A DNA stretch of 64,000 nucleotides from Gemmatimonadota bacterium (GTDB lineage Bacteria > Gemmatimonadota > Gemmatimonadetes > Gemmatimonadales > Gemmatimonadaceae), in contig JAQBQB010000020.1 in the NCBI GenBank assembly GCA_028287235.1, forward strand, positions 62,001 through 126,000, in the 5' to 3' direction. Under the pieces are notes generated by a model. That model was not told where the DNA came from and ran no database searches. It saw only the letters and a list, made by a program, of their open reading frames with translations. The position numbers were made by a program, and so were the translations under genes. How positions within the stretch are numbered: the stretch's first letter is position 1; every line of letters starts with the position of its first letter. This document shows, piece by piece, positions 47,851 to 57,463 of the stretch.

Positions 47851-48933
47851 GTGACTCGTTGGCCCATTCTCGCCGCCGTGCTCGCCACTTGGGCATGCTC
47901 CTCCGATTCGTCGAAGAAGGGATCGGCGGACACGTCGCATGCAGCTGCCGCGACGAGCACCACCAGCGGAGCAGACCTCACCGGCGCCGGTGCCACGTTC
48001 CCGAAGCCGATTTACGACAAGTGGTTTCACGACTACGCCGCCAAGACCGGCGTGAAGATCAACTATCAAGCGAACGGCTCGGGCGCCGGCATCCGGCAGC
48101 TGTCCGACGAGACCGTCGACTTCGGCGCTAGTGACGCACCGATGAGCGACAGCGAGATGGCCAAGGCGAAGGGCGGGCCGATCATGCACATCCCCACGGT
48201 CATCGGGGTCGTGGCGATCAGCTACAATCTCCCGGGCGTCAGGCAGCCGCTGAAGCTCACCGGCGGTCTGATCGCCGACATCTTCCTCGGCAAGATCACC
48301 AAGTGGAACGATCAGCGAATCGCCGCGGTCAACCAAGGCGTGACGCTGCCCGCGTCGGACATTCTCGTGGTGCATCGCTCCGAGGGCAGCGGCACGACGT
48401 ACATCTTCAGCGACTACCTGAGCGCCGTGAGTCCCGCGTGGAAGAGCGGCCCGGGCAAAGGAAAGGAGCTGCAGTGGCCCGTGGGATTGGGCGGCCAAGG
48501 CAACCCCGGCGTCGCCGGCCAGGTGAAGCAGACGCCGGGCGCGATCGGCTACGTCGAGCTGGCGTACGTGAAGCAGAACAACCTCAGCGCCGCGCTGCTT
48601 CAAAATGCCGCGGGCCAGTTCGTCGCGCCCTCGGCGGCGTCGGCCACCGCGGCGGCCGAGGCCGCGAAGCTTCCTCCCAACACCGACTATCGCGTCTCGA
48701 TCGTGAACGCGCCCGGCGCGGCGGCGTATCCCATCGCGTCGTTCACATATCTGCTCGTCTACAAGAACCAGCCCGACGCCACCAAGGCGAAGAAGCTCAC
48801 CGATTTCATTCGCTGGGCGCTCGCCGACGGTGAGAAGGACGCGTCCGCGCTCGACTACGCGCCGCTTCCCGGCGTGCTCGTTTCTCGGCTGATGACGCGT
48901 CTCGACTCCATCGCGCCGGGGCCCGCGCGGTGA
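47851..48933 (+). CDS. pstS: Phosphate-binding protein PstS, probable lipoprotein
   Basis: A protein of 360 residues from GTG 47851 (GGAG site 6 bases before). The short hydrophobic start (RWPILAAVLATWAC) ends at Cys16 followed by SSDSSKKG, a probable but imperfect lipobox, then a Ser/Ala linker. From LTGAGATFPKPIYDKW on, it is close to the leftward PstS along its whole length, with the same phosphate loops (FGASDAPMSD, VVHRSEGSGTTYIFSDYL). It opens the operon with pstC (GTGA overlap). Confidence 0.94.
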   Translation: MTRWPILAAVLATWACSSDSSKKGSADTSHAAAATSTTSGADLTGAGATFPKPIYDKWFHDYAAKTGVKINYQANGSGAGIRQLSDETVDFGASDAPMSDSEMAKAKGGPIMHIPTVIGVVAISYNLPGVRQPLKLTGGLIADIFLGKITKWNDQRIAAVNQGVTLPASDILVVHRSEGSGTTYIFSDYLSAVSPAWKSGPGKGKELQWPVGLGGQGNPGVAGQVKQTPGAIGYVELAYVKQNNLSAALLQNAAGQFVAPSAASATAAAEAAKLPPNTDYRVSIVNAPGAAAYPIASFTYLLVYKNQPDATKAKKLTDFIRWALADGEKDASALDYAPLPGVLVSRLMTRLDSIAPGPAR

Positions 48934-49916
48934 CCGAGGCGTCCGCCGCGCCGATCACTCCGCCAACAGCGGCGCGAAAAGCCGCCGTTCGTATAGAAGG
49001 CCGTTCGATGGGCGATCGCGCGTATCGGTGGATCACGACCGGCTTCGCGCTCGTCATTCCGGTGCTGCTGGGGTTGATCGCGATCAGCGTGTTCTCCGCC
49101 GGCTGGCCCGCACTGCACAAGTTCGGGCTGGGCTTCTTCACCTCGAGTGATTGGGACCCGGTCAACGAGAAATTCGGCGCCGCGCCGGCGATCTTCGGCA
49201 CCATCGTGTCGTCGGCCATCGCTCTCATCATCGCGACGCCGCTCGCCATCGGCGTTGCCGTGTTCCTCTCGGAGTTCGCGCCGCGATGGGTGCGCCAGCC
49301 GATCGCGTTCCTCGTCGATCTGCTGGCCGCCATTCCGAGCGTCGTCTACGGCTTGTGGGGCATCCTCGTGCTCGTGCCCTTTCTGCGCACGTACGTCATG
49401 CCGTTCTTCAAGGAAACGCTGCACCTCGGCGACACGCCGCTGTTCGCCGGTGCGGCCTATGGCCCAAGCATGCTCGCGGCGGGATCGATCCTCGCGATCA
49501 TGGTGCTCCCCTTCATCTCGGCCGTCACACGTGAAGTGCTGCTCGCCGTACCGCGCTCGCAGCGCGAAGCGGCGCTCGCGCTCGGGGCAACGCGGTGGGA
49601 GATGATCTGGGACGCCGTGCTGCCCTATGCGCGTTCCGGCATCATCGGCGGCGTCATTCTCGGACTCGGCCGCGCACTCGGCGAAACGATGGCCGTCACC
49701 ATGGTGATCGGCAACCGGCACGAGATCTCCGCATCGCTCTTCGCTCCCGGTTACACCATGGCGTCGCAGATCGCGAACGAGTTCAGCGAAGCGACCACCG
49801 ATCTCCATGTCTCTTCTCTCATGGCGGTGGGCGCCGGATTGTTCGTCATCACCGTGATCGTCAACGTCATCGCGCGCTGGTTGGTTTGGCGCATGGGGCG
49901 GAATCAGGTCGCATGA
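48930..49916 (+). CDS. pstC: Phosphate ABC permease PstC
   Basis: A protein of 328 residues with six helices, one half of the phosphate channel. The EAA loop that contacts PstB is REAALALGATRWEMIWDAVLP. Other marks are VFLSEFAPRWVRQP, LAAIPSVVYGLWGI and GLGRALGETMAVTMVIGN. A soluble N-terminal stretch of about 30 residues precedes the first helix. It overlaps pstS and pstA by 4 bases. Confidence 0.96.
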   Translation: MTEASAAPITPPTAARKAAVRIEGRSMGDRAYRWITTGFALVIPVLLGLIAISVFSAGWPALHKFGLGFFTSSDWDPVNEKFGAAPAIFGTIVSSAIALIIATPLAIGVAVFLSEFAPRWVRQPIAFLVDLLAAIPSVVYGLWGILVLVPFLRTYVMPFFKETLHLGDTPLFAGAAYGPSMLAAGSILAIMVLPFISAVTREVLLAVPRSQREAALALGATRWEMIWDAVLPYARSGIIGGVILGLGRALGETMAVTMVIGNRHEISASLFAPGYTMASQIANEFSEATTDLHVSSLMAVGAGLFVITVIVNVIARWLVWRMGRNQVA

Positions 49917-50845
49917 CCTCCGCATCGCCAACCGTTCCCGCACCGCGACGCCCCGCGTCGAGCCGCTCGTACCGCGACATGCTCGCGACGAGCACGGCGC
50001 GCACGCTCGCACGGCGCCGGGTGAAAAGCTTCATCATGATCGCGTTGACGTACGTCGCCGCGCTCATCGCGACGCTGCCCCTGCTCTTGATCCTCTGGCA
50101 TCTCGCCGCGCAAGGCGCGAGCAGCGTCAACTGGAATTTCTTCACCAAAATGCCCGCGCCGGCGGGCGAGGCTGGGGGCGGCATGGCAAACGCCATCGTC
50201 GGCACCGGCATGCTCGTCTTGATTGCGTCGGCGATCGGGCTCCCCATCGGCGTGGGAGCGGGTCTGTTTCTCGCCGAGCAGCGCGGCGCCAAGCTCGCCA
50301 CGGCAATTCGCTTCCTGTCCGACGTGCTCAACGGACTGCCGTCCATCGTGATGGGCATCTTCGCCTGGCAGCTCTTGGTGCGGCCCTTCAAGCACTTCTC
50401 GGCGCTGGCGGGCGGTATCGCGCTCGGGGCGATGATGATCCCGCTCGTGACGCGGACCACGGAGGAGATGATTCGCCTCGTGCCCGTGTCCATGCGCGAA
50501 GCGGCGCTCGCTCTCGGCTACACCAAGTGGCGGACCTCGTTGAGCGTCGTGCTTCGCACCGCGCTTCCCGGCATCGTCACCGGCGCGCTCGTCGCCGTGG
50601 CGCGCATCGCGGGCGAGACCGCGCCGCTCATCTTCACGGCCCTTGGAAACCAATTCTGGTCGGTTTCCCCCACGCAGCCGATCGCCGCGCTGCCCATGCA
50701 GATTTACACCTATGCCCTCGCTCCCTACGACGACTGGCACGCACAGGCCTGGGCGGGCGCCCTCGTCCTCATCGGACTCGTCCTCATCATCAGCCTCATC
50801 GCACGGTACGTCACCCGTTCGCGGTTCGGGCTCGGCGGCGACTGA
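49913..50845 (+). CDS. pstA: Phosphate ABC permease PstA
   Basis: A protein of 310 residues, the second half of the channel. EAA loop REAALALGYTKWRTSLSVVLR; further marks LPIGVGAGLFLAEQ, DVLNGLPSIVMGIFAWQ and AGETAPLIFTALGNQFW. The Arg-rich N-terminus (ARTLARRRVKS) leads into helix 1. The start at 49913 is fixed by the ATGA overlap with pstC. Confidence 0.96.
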   Translation: MTSASPTVPAPRRPASSRSYRDMLATSTARTLARRRVKSFIMIALTYVAALIATLPLLLILWHLAAQGASSVNWNFFTKMPAPAGEAGGGMANAIVGTGMLVLIASAIGLPIGVGAGLFLAEQRGAKLATAIRFLSDVLNGLPSIVMGIFAWQLLVRPFKHFSALAGGIALGAMMIPLVTRTTEEMIRLVPVSMREAALALGYTKWRTSLSVVLRTALPGIVTGALVAVARIAGETAPLIFTALGNQFWSVSPTQPIAALPMQIYTYALAPYDDWHAQAWAGALVLIGLVLIISLIARYVTRSRFGLGGD

Positions 50846-50864
50846 CCGTGAGGTACCGATTCCC

Positions 50865-51710
50865 ATGGCCACTGCTCGAGCCGAAGTGCTCGACTCCGCT
50901 GCGCAGCCGATGACCGAGACGCCCGTGCGCGCCACCGCGACCACCCCGGTGTGCCTCGCGGTCGAATCGCTCGACGCGTACTTCGGCGCGACGCGCGTCG
51001 TGCGCGGCGTCTCGTTCGGCGTGCAGACCGGGCAGGTGACGGCGATCATCGGTCCGTCGGGCTGCGGCAAGTCGACGCTGCTCCGCTGCCTCAACCGCAT
51101 GCACGAGACGATTCCCGGCGCGCGCGTCGAGGGCGAAGTGCGGTTCGACGGACGCGACATCTACGATCCCGCCGTGAGCGCGATCGGCGTGCGGCGGCAC
51201 ATCGGCATGGTGTTCCAGCGCCCGACGCCCTTCCCTACGATGTCGATTCGCGACAACGTCGCCGCGGGACTGAAGATTCTGCCGCGCGACCAGCGCCCGT
51301 CGAAGCGAGAGACCGACGACATCGTCGAGCACGCGCTGCGCCGCACCGCGCTCTGGGACGAAGTGCACGATCGTCTCAACGCCAGCGCGGTCGCCCTATC
51401 GGGCGGCCAGCAACAGCGGCTGTGCATCGCCCGCGCGCTCGCGACGTCGCCGACGGTGCTGCTGCTCGACGAGCCGACGGCATCGCTCGATCCGCTCAGC
51501 ACGCAGCGCATCGAGGAGCTCGTGTACGAGCTCCGCTCGGAGGTCACGATCATCATCGTGACGCACAACATGCAGCAGGCCGCCCGCATATCCGACCGCA
51601 CCGCGTTCATGCTCGCCGGCGAGCTGGTCGAGTACGCGCCGACCAACGCGATGTTCACGGCGCCGCGCGATCCGCGCACCGAGGCCTACGTCACGGGACG
51701 ATTTGGATGA
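50865..51710 (+). CDS. pstB: Phosphate ABC ATPase PstB, first copy
   Basis: A protein of 281 residues from ATG 50865; a start at MTETPV 15 codons later is possible. Walker [11 protein letters not shown]-loop [17 protein letters not shown], signature LSGGQQQRL, Walker [13 protein letters not shown] and the switch His in IIVTHNMQQ are all intact. The Q-loop with PTPFPTMSI resembles actinobacterial-type PstB more than the classical one. It is followed at once by a second pstB. Confidence 0.94.
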   Translation: MATARAEVLDSAAQPMTETPVRATATTPVCLAVESLDAYFGATRVVRGVSFGVQTGQVTAIIGPSGCGKSTLLRCLNRMHETIPGARVEGEVRFDGRDIYDPAVSAIGVRRHIGMVFQRPTPFPTMSIRDNVAAGLKILPRDQRPSKRETDDIVEHALRRTALWDEVHDRLNASAVALSGGQQQRLCIARALATSPTVLLLDEPTASLDPLSTQRIEELVYELRSEVTIIIVTHNMQQAARISDRTAFMLAGELVEYAPTNAMFTAPRDPRTEAYVTGRFG

Positions 51711-52507
51711 CCGCGGCACTCGTCGAACGTCCGAACGCCGCAACCGATGCGCCGCGCGGGTTGGTGAGCGCGGAGCACTTCTCGTTCTGGTACGGGGAGA
51801 AGCAGGCGTTGTTCGACATCTCGCTCACCGCGGCGCCGAGGAGCGTCACCGCGCTCATTGGCCCGTCGGGTTGCGGCAAGTCGACCTTCCTGCGCTCGAT
51901 CAACCGCATGAACGCGCTGTTGCCCGGCGTCCGCCACGAGGGGGCGATCTGCCTCGACGAGACCGACGTCTACAGCCGCGAGATGGACCCCGTCGCGCTG
52001 CGCCGCCGCGTCGGCATGGTCTTTCAGCGCTGGAATCCCTTTCCCAAGTCGATCTACGACAACGTCGCCTACGGCCCGCGCGTCAACGGCATTCGGAACC
52101 GCGCCGATCTCGACGCGATCGTGGAGTCGGCGTTGCAACGTGCCGCGCTCTGGGAGGAAGTGAAGGACCGCCTGCGTGAGAGCGCGCTGGGATTGTCGGG
52201 CGGACAGCAGCAGCGGCTCTGCATCGCGAGAGCGCTGGCGAACGAGCCCGAGGTGCTGCTGCTCGACGAGCCGGCCAGCGCCCTGGATCCGTTGGCCACG
52301 CAAAAGGTCGAGGAGCTCCTCTATGAGCTCAAGCGCGAGTTGACGATCATCATCGTGACGCACAATCTGCAGCAGGCGGGACGAGTGTCCGACGTCACCG
52401 CATTCTTCTATCTGGGCCAGCTCGTCGAAGTCGGTCCGACCGATCGCATGTTCACGAGCCCGGTCAACGACCGTACCGAGGCATACATCACCGGGAGATT
52501 CGGATGA
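51707..52507 (+). CDS. pstB: Phosphate ABC ATPase PstB, second copy
   Basis: A protein of 266 residues. Walker [12 protein letters not shown]-loop [21 protein letters not shown] (classical PstB form), signature LSGGQQQRL, Walker [13 protein letters not shown] and switch IIVTHNLQQ. It overlaps both neighbours by 4 bases. It shares roughly half its residues with the first copy, so the two are not a recent duplication. They could form a heterodimer or alternate. Confidence 0.95.
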   Translation: MTAALVERPNAATDAPRGLVSAEHFSFWYGEKQALFDISLTAAPRSVTALIGPSGCGKSTFLRSINRMNALLPGVRHEGAICLDETDVYSREMDPVALRRRVGMVFQRWNPFPKSIYDNVAYGPRVNGIRNRADLDAIVESALQRAALWEEVKDRLRESALGLSGGQQQRLCIARALANEPEVLLLDEPASALDPLATQKVEELLYELKRELTIIIVTHNLQQAGRVSDVTAFFYLGQLVEVGPTDRMFTSPVNDRTEAYITGRFG

Positions 52508-53205
52508 CACCCTCCGCGTCCGATACGACCACCGTCGGTTTTCGGCATTTCCACGACCAGCTCGCGCACCTCAAGCAGCGGCTGCTCGACATGTCGGACC
52601 TCGCCACGTCCCTGCTCGATCTTTCCGTGGACGCCCTGTTGAGCCGCGACGTGAACATGGCGGAAGCCGTGGTCACGGGCGACCGCGATCTCGACGCGCT
52701 CGAGCTCGAGGTGGAGGATCAGGCGATCGGCCTCCTCGCTCTCCAGCAGCCGATGGCGCGCGACCTTCGCTTCATCATCGCGGCGATCAAGGTCTCGAAC
52801 GATCTGGAGCGAGTCGGCGACCACGCAGTGAACATCGCCCAGAGCGCGCAGCGCATCGCGCAGTCGAGCACGATCATCACACCGGACCCGGAGATTGGCG
52901 ACATGGCCCGCCGGGCCAGGAAGATGCTGCGCGACAGCCTCACCGCGTTCGTGCGCGCCGACGGCGCGCTGGGCCGCGAGGTCTGCCGCGCCGACGACGA
53001 GGTGGATGCCATGCACAACTCCGTGTTCCGCATCCTCGTGACGCACATGATGGAAGACGCGCGCACCATTACGCCGTCGCTCGAGCTGTTACTCGTGAGC
53101 CGCAACCTGGAGCGCGTGGCCGATCTGGCGACCAACATCGGTGAGGACGCGGTGTTCCTCGCCGAGGGGAAGCAGATCAAGCATCACGCGGAGGACTTGG
53201 GGTAG
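52504..53205 (+). CDS. phoU: Phosphate transport regulator PhoU
   Basis: A protein of 233 residues, all helical with two PhoU repeats. It links Pst activity to the PhoR sensor and limits uptake. Metal-binding motifs E/DxxxD are present in each half ([16 protein letters not shown] and [15 protein letters not shown]). [26 protein letters not shown] and [23 protein letters not shown] are the classic signatures. It is last in the operon. No phoR or phoB lies in the window. Confidence 0.96.
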   Translation: MTPSASDTTTVGFRHFHDQLAHLKQRLLDMSDLATSLLDLSVDALLSRDVNMAEAVVTGDRDLDALELEVEDQAIGLLALQQPMARDLRFIIAAIKVSNDLERVGDHAVNIAQSAQRIAQSSTIITPDPEIGDMARRARKMLRDSLTAFVRADGALGREVCRADDEVDAMHNSVFRILVTHMMEDARTITPSLELLLVSRNLERVADLATNIGEDAVFLAEGKQIKHHAEDLG

Positions 53206-53292
53206 GTACGGGAGTCGGCGACTCGGCGCGGAGCTGGAGCGCGTCGTCGGCACGACCGTCCGAGCCGAGCTCGCATGCGGCCCGACGCGGGT

Positions 53293-54060
53293 GCCGAGCG
53301 AAGTTGGGGCGGTGATGAGAGGACTTGAATCGACGCCGAGCGGACTTTGCTCGCTGCCGAGCGGACTTTACCCGTTGCCGAGGCGACTCTCCACCTCGCC
53401 GAGCTGAGCGTCCCCTTCGGCGAGGCCACCGTCACTGCCACCGAAGGCAATCGTACGAGTGGGCCTCGACGGGCGCCACCAAGCGTGGCTCGAGCGCCAC
53501 CAACGCGTGACGTAGCCGGTTGAGACACCGATGGAACTGCCACCGGCGGCGAGCGGACCGGTCACGTTGGTCGATGTCAGCGCCACCAAGGCGGAGACGA
53601 ACCGGCGCGCGTAGGGAGCCAGGCGCCACCATCGCTGAGTGGAGCGCCACCGCCGCGTAGCTGATCACCACCGGCGTGCAACTGATCCGGCGAGTTGCAC
53701 GACTCAGCGCCACCTCAACGCGACGTCACCGCCACCGACCGATGGCCGACTACCATCAGCGCACGGCCGACCAGGAGCAACGGATGACGTCATCGGGAGC
53801 GTTGCACGATGACATCAGCACCAACGGCGATGTCATCGCCACCGGCGCGCGGACGACTAGCACCATCGCGGAGCGTACCCGTCGCATTGCACGAACCGAC
53901 CGGATGTCGTGCGTGAATGGACCCGACGCATTGCATGCAGCGACCGCCACCAGCGCCGAGTCGACCGGCACCGGCGGCGAACGTATGCCCACCAACCCGG
54001 AGGGCATCCCCACCAACCCGCGTCGCGCGGCCACCATCCAGCGGGGCGGCGCACACGCCG
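53293..54060. repeat. Decayed 21-bp-periodic repeat region
   Basis: Eight 21-base units run head to tail from 53293 to 53460 (for example GCCGAGCGGACTTTGCTCGC T and GCCGAGCGGACTTTACCCGT T at 53335 and 53356). Further on GCCACC recurs at 53475, 53496, 53539, 53582, 53625, 53646, 53709, 53731, 53838, 53946 and 54030, that is, at spacings of 21 or near-multiples of it. No convincing gene spans it. Translations show degenerate heptapeptides on both strands (minus-strand S-A/P-L-V-A type; plus-strand A-T type) broken by stops and shifts. The rest of 53206-54357 holds nothing else I recognise. Confidence 0.75.
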
Positions 54061-54357
54061 GATGGGCGCTTTGCACCGCGCTGCACACCTCTGAGGAGAC
54101 AGCAGACTGCAAATCGCGCATCGCGAACGCTGACCTGCCCCTGACGCCGGAGTTTCAGCCGCTCCGAACTACATTGGACGGCGATCACGTGCCCGGTCGT
54201 TCCCGACGGTAGCACGAAGTTCACCCGTGCTGTGTCTTGCACCGCCGACGAGACTCTGAGAATCAGCGTCAGGTCAGGGGTTTGGCCACCACACTGTCCG
54301 TGCCAGGGTTTGACTTGCGCAAGACACTCGCTCACGTGGTACCTTTCTCCACCTACC

Positions 54358-54756
54358 ATGCACCGCCGCCCTTCCATCCTGCTTCGCGCGACTCGCGCGC
54401 TCACAGCTCTCATCACCGTGTGGTGTCTGGGCTGTACGGGCTATGAGCCGCTGCTCAGCACACTCCTCGGCGAATCGGCCGGCGGAATGATGGCGTGCGG
54501 ATCCGTCATGGGAACGGCGGCGTCGGACGCGGTGTCACCGGCCGGTCACGGAACGAATCAGGCCGCCGTGTCCGATGCAGCGCAGTCGAATCACTCTTTC
54601 GATTGTGGCTGCGGCTCGTGTCACGCCGCCGCCCCGACGCAACCCATCGGTCGGGCGCCGTCCTCACTTCCGCTCGTGCTCGCGCAGCACGAGCCCTCCG
54701 AGCCGGCCAGCCTTTCGCGCGCCCCGCTGATCCCACCGCCTCAAATCGCGGTCTGA
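54358..54756 (+). CDS. Small exported Cys-rich protein of the metal-resistance locus
   Basis: A protein of 132 residues from ATG 54358. A basic N-terminus and hydrophobic helix (ALTALITVWCLGC) suggest export, perhaps as a lipoprotein at the second Cys. The mature part has little order, with one Cys/His cluster (FDCGCGSCHA, residues about 81-89) fit to bind a soft metal. Met- and His-containing stretches (GGMMACGSVMG, PAGHG) add possible ligands. I do not recognise the family. Its place before the efflux genes suggests a metal-binding role. Confidence 0.6.
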   Translation: MHRRPSILLRATRALTALITVWCLGCTGYEPLLSTLLGESAGGMMACGSVMGTAASDAVSPAGHGTNQAAVSDAAQSNHSFDCGCGSCHAAAPTQPIGRAPSSLPLVLAQHEPSEPASLSRAPLIPPPQIAV

Positions 54757-54877
54757 CAGGCAACGTGTGTCCATGAGCGTCGGCTTCGGCTGACGCGGCG
54801 CCGTACCTGTTCTGTGCACACGATCGCGCCGCGCGAATGCGCGCCGGTCAATCCGCCGCATTCGACCGCACTCACTC

Positions 54878-56236
54878 ATGAACCATCATTCGTCGTTCCC
54901 GCTCGCGCGGCTCCCACGGCGTGCGTCGCGGCTCATCGCGATCGCTGCAGTCACCGCGTTACTGGTCTGTCCAGTCCACGCCGCCTCCTCGCAGGAGACC
55001 GGGTCCGCCGGCGCGGGGCTCACGCTGCGCGCGCTGCTCGACTCCGTGCGCAACGGCCACCCGTCCATTCGCGCGGCTGAGAGCCGAGTGAGGGCGGCCG
55101 AAGGAAGCCGCGTCACGGCGCGGGCGTTCGGCAATCCCGTTCTCGGCTACCAAGTCGACCAAACTCCCTTCCCCGGCGGTCGTCCACTCCCCGGCATCGA
55201 CCGCCAGGCGGTGACGACGGCGACGCTTCCGCTCGAGGGCCTCTACCAACGTGGTCCGCGCGTGGCGCGCGGCAACGCCCAGGTCCGCGCCGCCGAAGCA
55301 GATGCGATGGTCGTGCGGCAGCGAGTCGCACTGGACGCCGCCACCGCGTATTTCCGCGCCGCCATCGACCAGGTTCAATTGGCAACTACGCGCGACCTGG
55401 TGGGTTGGCTCGACACGGTGGTCGCTTACAACCGCTCGCGCGTGACCGAAGGCGTTACGTCCGAGGCCGATCTGATTCGGTCGGAGCTGGAACGCGACCG
55501 CATGACCGCGGAAGCCGGCATGCAGGCCGCCGAGCTCGCGCAAGCGCGGGCATCGCTCACGGCGTTTTTGTCGGATTCTCCCGCGCCAGTGGGGAGCGCC
55601 CTGGTGGCCGTCGACGGGATGCCCTTTTCCCTTCCGGCCGATGCCCCCGTGACATCTGCGCTCGAGCGACGCCCCGACGTCCGTGCGGGACGTGAGCGAG
55701 TGACGGCGGCGACGGCGAACGTCGCCGCAGAGCGCGCGATGACCTTTCGCCAACTCGGCGCGACGATCGGTACGATGCGGATGTCCGGCACCACGTCGAT
55801 GATCGCCGGCATCAGTCTTCCCGTGCCGCTCTTCGATCCCAACCGTGGCGAGATCCAGCGCGCGAACGCGGAGCGCGACGCGGCGCTGTTCGATCTCGCC
55901 GCGCAGGAGCGCACCGCGAACGCCGAGCTGCGCGGCGCGTACGATGCAGCGCGCCTGCTCACTGATCGCGCCGAGCCCCTCGCCCGCCGCGACTCCAACA
56001 GCTTCCTCGCGCGCGCCGAAGAATCTCGGCGCATCGCGCTTGGCGCCTACCGAGAGGGCGCCGTACCGCTGCTTCAGGTCATCGACGCCGCGCGAACGTG
56101 GGCCGACGTCCGGCTCACCTACTACCGCACCATCTTCGCCCAGCAGCAGAGCGTCCTCGCGCTCATCGTCGCGCAAGGCCTCGACCTCTACAGCGCGCTT
56201 CCCGCGCTCGCCACTCCTGGAGATCTCCGCCGATGA
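54878..56236 (+). CDS. Outer-membrane efflux channel (CzcC-like, TolC family)
   Basis: A protein of 452 residues. A signal peptide (IAIAAVTALLVCPVHAAS) precedes two long helical repeats typical of the OEP fold (LRALLDSVRNGHPSIRAAES, then ISLPVPLFDPNRGEIQRANAER in the second half). It forms the outer-membrane exit of a tripartite metal pump with the next two genes. The stop overlaps the next start (ATGA). Confidence 0.92.
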   Translation: MNHHSSFPLARLPRRASRLIAIAAVTALLVCPVHAASSQETGSAGAGLTLRALLDSVRNGHPSIRAAESRVRAAEGSRVTARAFGNPVLGYQVDQTPFPGGRPLPGIDRQAVTTATLPLEGLYQRGPRVARGNAQVRAAEADAMVVRQRVALDAATAYFRAAIDQVQLATTRDLVGWLDTVVAYNRSRVTEGVTSEADLIRSELERDRMTAEAGMQAAELAQARASLTAFLSDSPAPVGSALVAVDGMPFSLPADAPVTSALERRPDVRAGRERVTAATANVAAERAMTFRQLGATIGTMRMSGTTSMIAGISLPVPLFDPNRGEIQRANAERDAALFDLAAQERTANAELRGAYDAARLLTDRAEPLARRDSNSFLARAEESRRIALGAYREGAVPLLQVIDAARTWADVRLTYYRTIFAQQQSVLALIVAQGLDLYSALPALATPGDLRR

Positions 56237-57462
56237 AACGTTCTTCGATCGTCCTCGGCGTTTCGCTGGGCGCGATGGCATTCGCAACTGCGTGCGGCAA
56301 GCGCGATACGAAGCCGCCCCCCATGCCCGACATGCCGGGCATGGGGGGTATGGCTCGAGACGCCAAGCCATCAGCCGATACCTCCGCCCACGTCACCTTC
56401 ACCGCCGCGCAGATTCAGCACGGCGGCGTGATATGGGGGCCAGTCGCCGTCGGTACGGCTTCCGGCACAGCCACCGTGCCGGGCGAAGTCACACCGAACG
56501 AAGACAGGACCGCGCGGCTCGGCGCTCCGGCGCGTGGTCGCGTCGTGAGCGTTTCCATACGACCGGGAGACCGCGTGAGCGCCGGTCAGCCACTGGTGAC
56601 GCTGCAAAGCCCGGAGGCCGGCACGGCGCAGTCCGACGTGGCCAAGGCCGACGCCGAGGTCGCGTCGCGAAAAGCGGAAGCGCAGTACGCGGCGAGTGCG
56701 CGCGGCCGGGCCGAACGCCTGCTCGCGCTCAAGGCAATTCCGCGCCAGGACGTCGAGCGCGCGGTCGCCGATGACGATCACGCGCGCGCGGCGTTGGCGC
56801 AGGCCGAAGCGGAAGCGCGCCGCGCGCGCTCGACCGCGGCGCAACTGAGCGCGGGCGGTGCAAGCGGCGAGATCGTTCTACGGGCCCCGGCCGCCGGCCT
56901 CGTCCTCACCCGCACTGCCGTTCCGGGCGTCGTCGTCGAAGCGGGAGCTCCGCTCGTCGTGATCACCGATCCAGCGAACCTCTGGCTCACGATCAACGCA
57001 CCCGAGCAGATGGCCGCGCTTTTCCACCGTGGCGGGCACATTCGGTTCAGCGTCCCGGCCTTTCCAACGGATACCTTCGCCGCGACTGTCGACGCCGTCG
57101 GCGCCGGCCTCGACCCGGAGACGCGTACGCTCGGCGTGCGAGCCGTCATCGCCAACGCAGGCCGGCTCAAGCCGCAGATGCTCGCGTCGGTCGTCGTCGA
57201 CGGCGGCGGAACCGCGGCCGCCGCGTTGGTGCCCGAAGCCGCCGTTCAGACCATCCAGGGTAAATCGTACGTCTTTCTCGCGCACCCTGACGGCAAAGGC
57301 GGAGCGCGCTTCGACCGTCGGGAAGTCGTGCTCGGCACGCGAAGCGGTGGACGCGTCGCGGTGCTTCGAGGTTTGGCCGCCGGCGACGTCGTCGTGACTG
57401 CCGGGGCGTTCGCCGTCAAGGCGGAGCTCCAGAAGGCGACCATGCCCAAGATGGAGATGTGA
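56233..57462 (+). CDS. Periplasmic adaptor of metal efflux pump (CzcB/CusB-like)
   Basis: A protein of 409 residues. Lipoprotein signal (AMAFATAC, Cys19), then a Met-rich stretch (MPDMPGMGGM) as in copper/silver adaptors. Lipoyl halves are ARGRVVSVSIRPGDRVSAG and VLRAP-like EIVLRAPAAGLVL. They flank an alpha-helical hairpin (about 140-215). Beta-barrel and membrane-proximal domains follow. It bridges the inner-membrane pump and the outer channel. The Met-rich part hints at Cu or Ag, but the Czc-type neighbours leave Zn, Co or Cd open. Confidence 0.92.
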   Translation: MKRSSIVLGVSLGAMAFATACGKRDTKPPPMPDMPGMGGMARDAKPSADTSAHVTFTAAQIQHGGVIWGPVAVGTASGTATVPGEVTPNEDRTARLGAPARGRVVSVSIRPGDRVSAGQPLVTLQSPEAGTAQSDVAKADAEVASRKAEAQYAASARGRAERLLALKAIPRQDVERAVADDDHARAALAQAEAEARRARSTAAQLSAGGASGEIVLRAPAAGLVLTRTAVPGVVVEAGAPLVVITDPANLWLTINAPEQMAALFHRGGHIRFSVPAFPTDTFAATVDAVGAGLDPETRTLGVRAVIANAGRLKPQMLASVVVDGGGTAAAALVPEAAVQTIQGKSYVFLAHPDGKGGARFDRREVVLGTRSGGRVAVLRGLAAGDVVVTAGAFAVKAELQKATMPKMEM

Positions 57463-57463
57463 C

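Noticed and set aside
53293-53460. Possible CRISPR array
   Set aside because: Units are contiguous 21-base repeats without unique spacers, and no cas gene is near.
53756-54121. Minus-strand open frame of 121 codons with S-A-L-V heptads
   Set aside because: The heptads are suggestive, but the frame is broken on both sides and has no start context; it is described under the repeat region.
53676-54212. Plus-strand open frame of 178 codons in the repeat field
   Set aside because: It has fairly high third-position GC, but the translation is only degenerate 21-base repeat sequence, there is no ribosome-binding site, and the opposite strand is equally open. Kept as a repeat region, not a gene.
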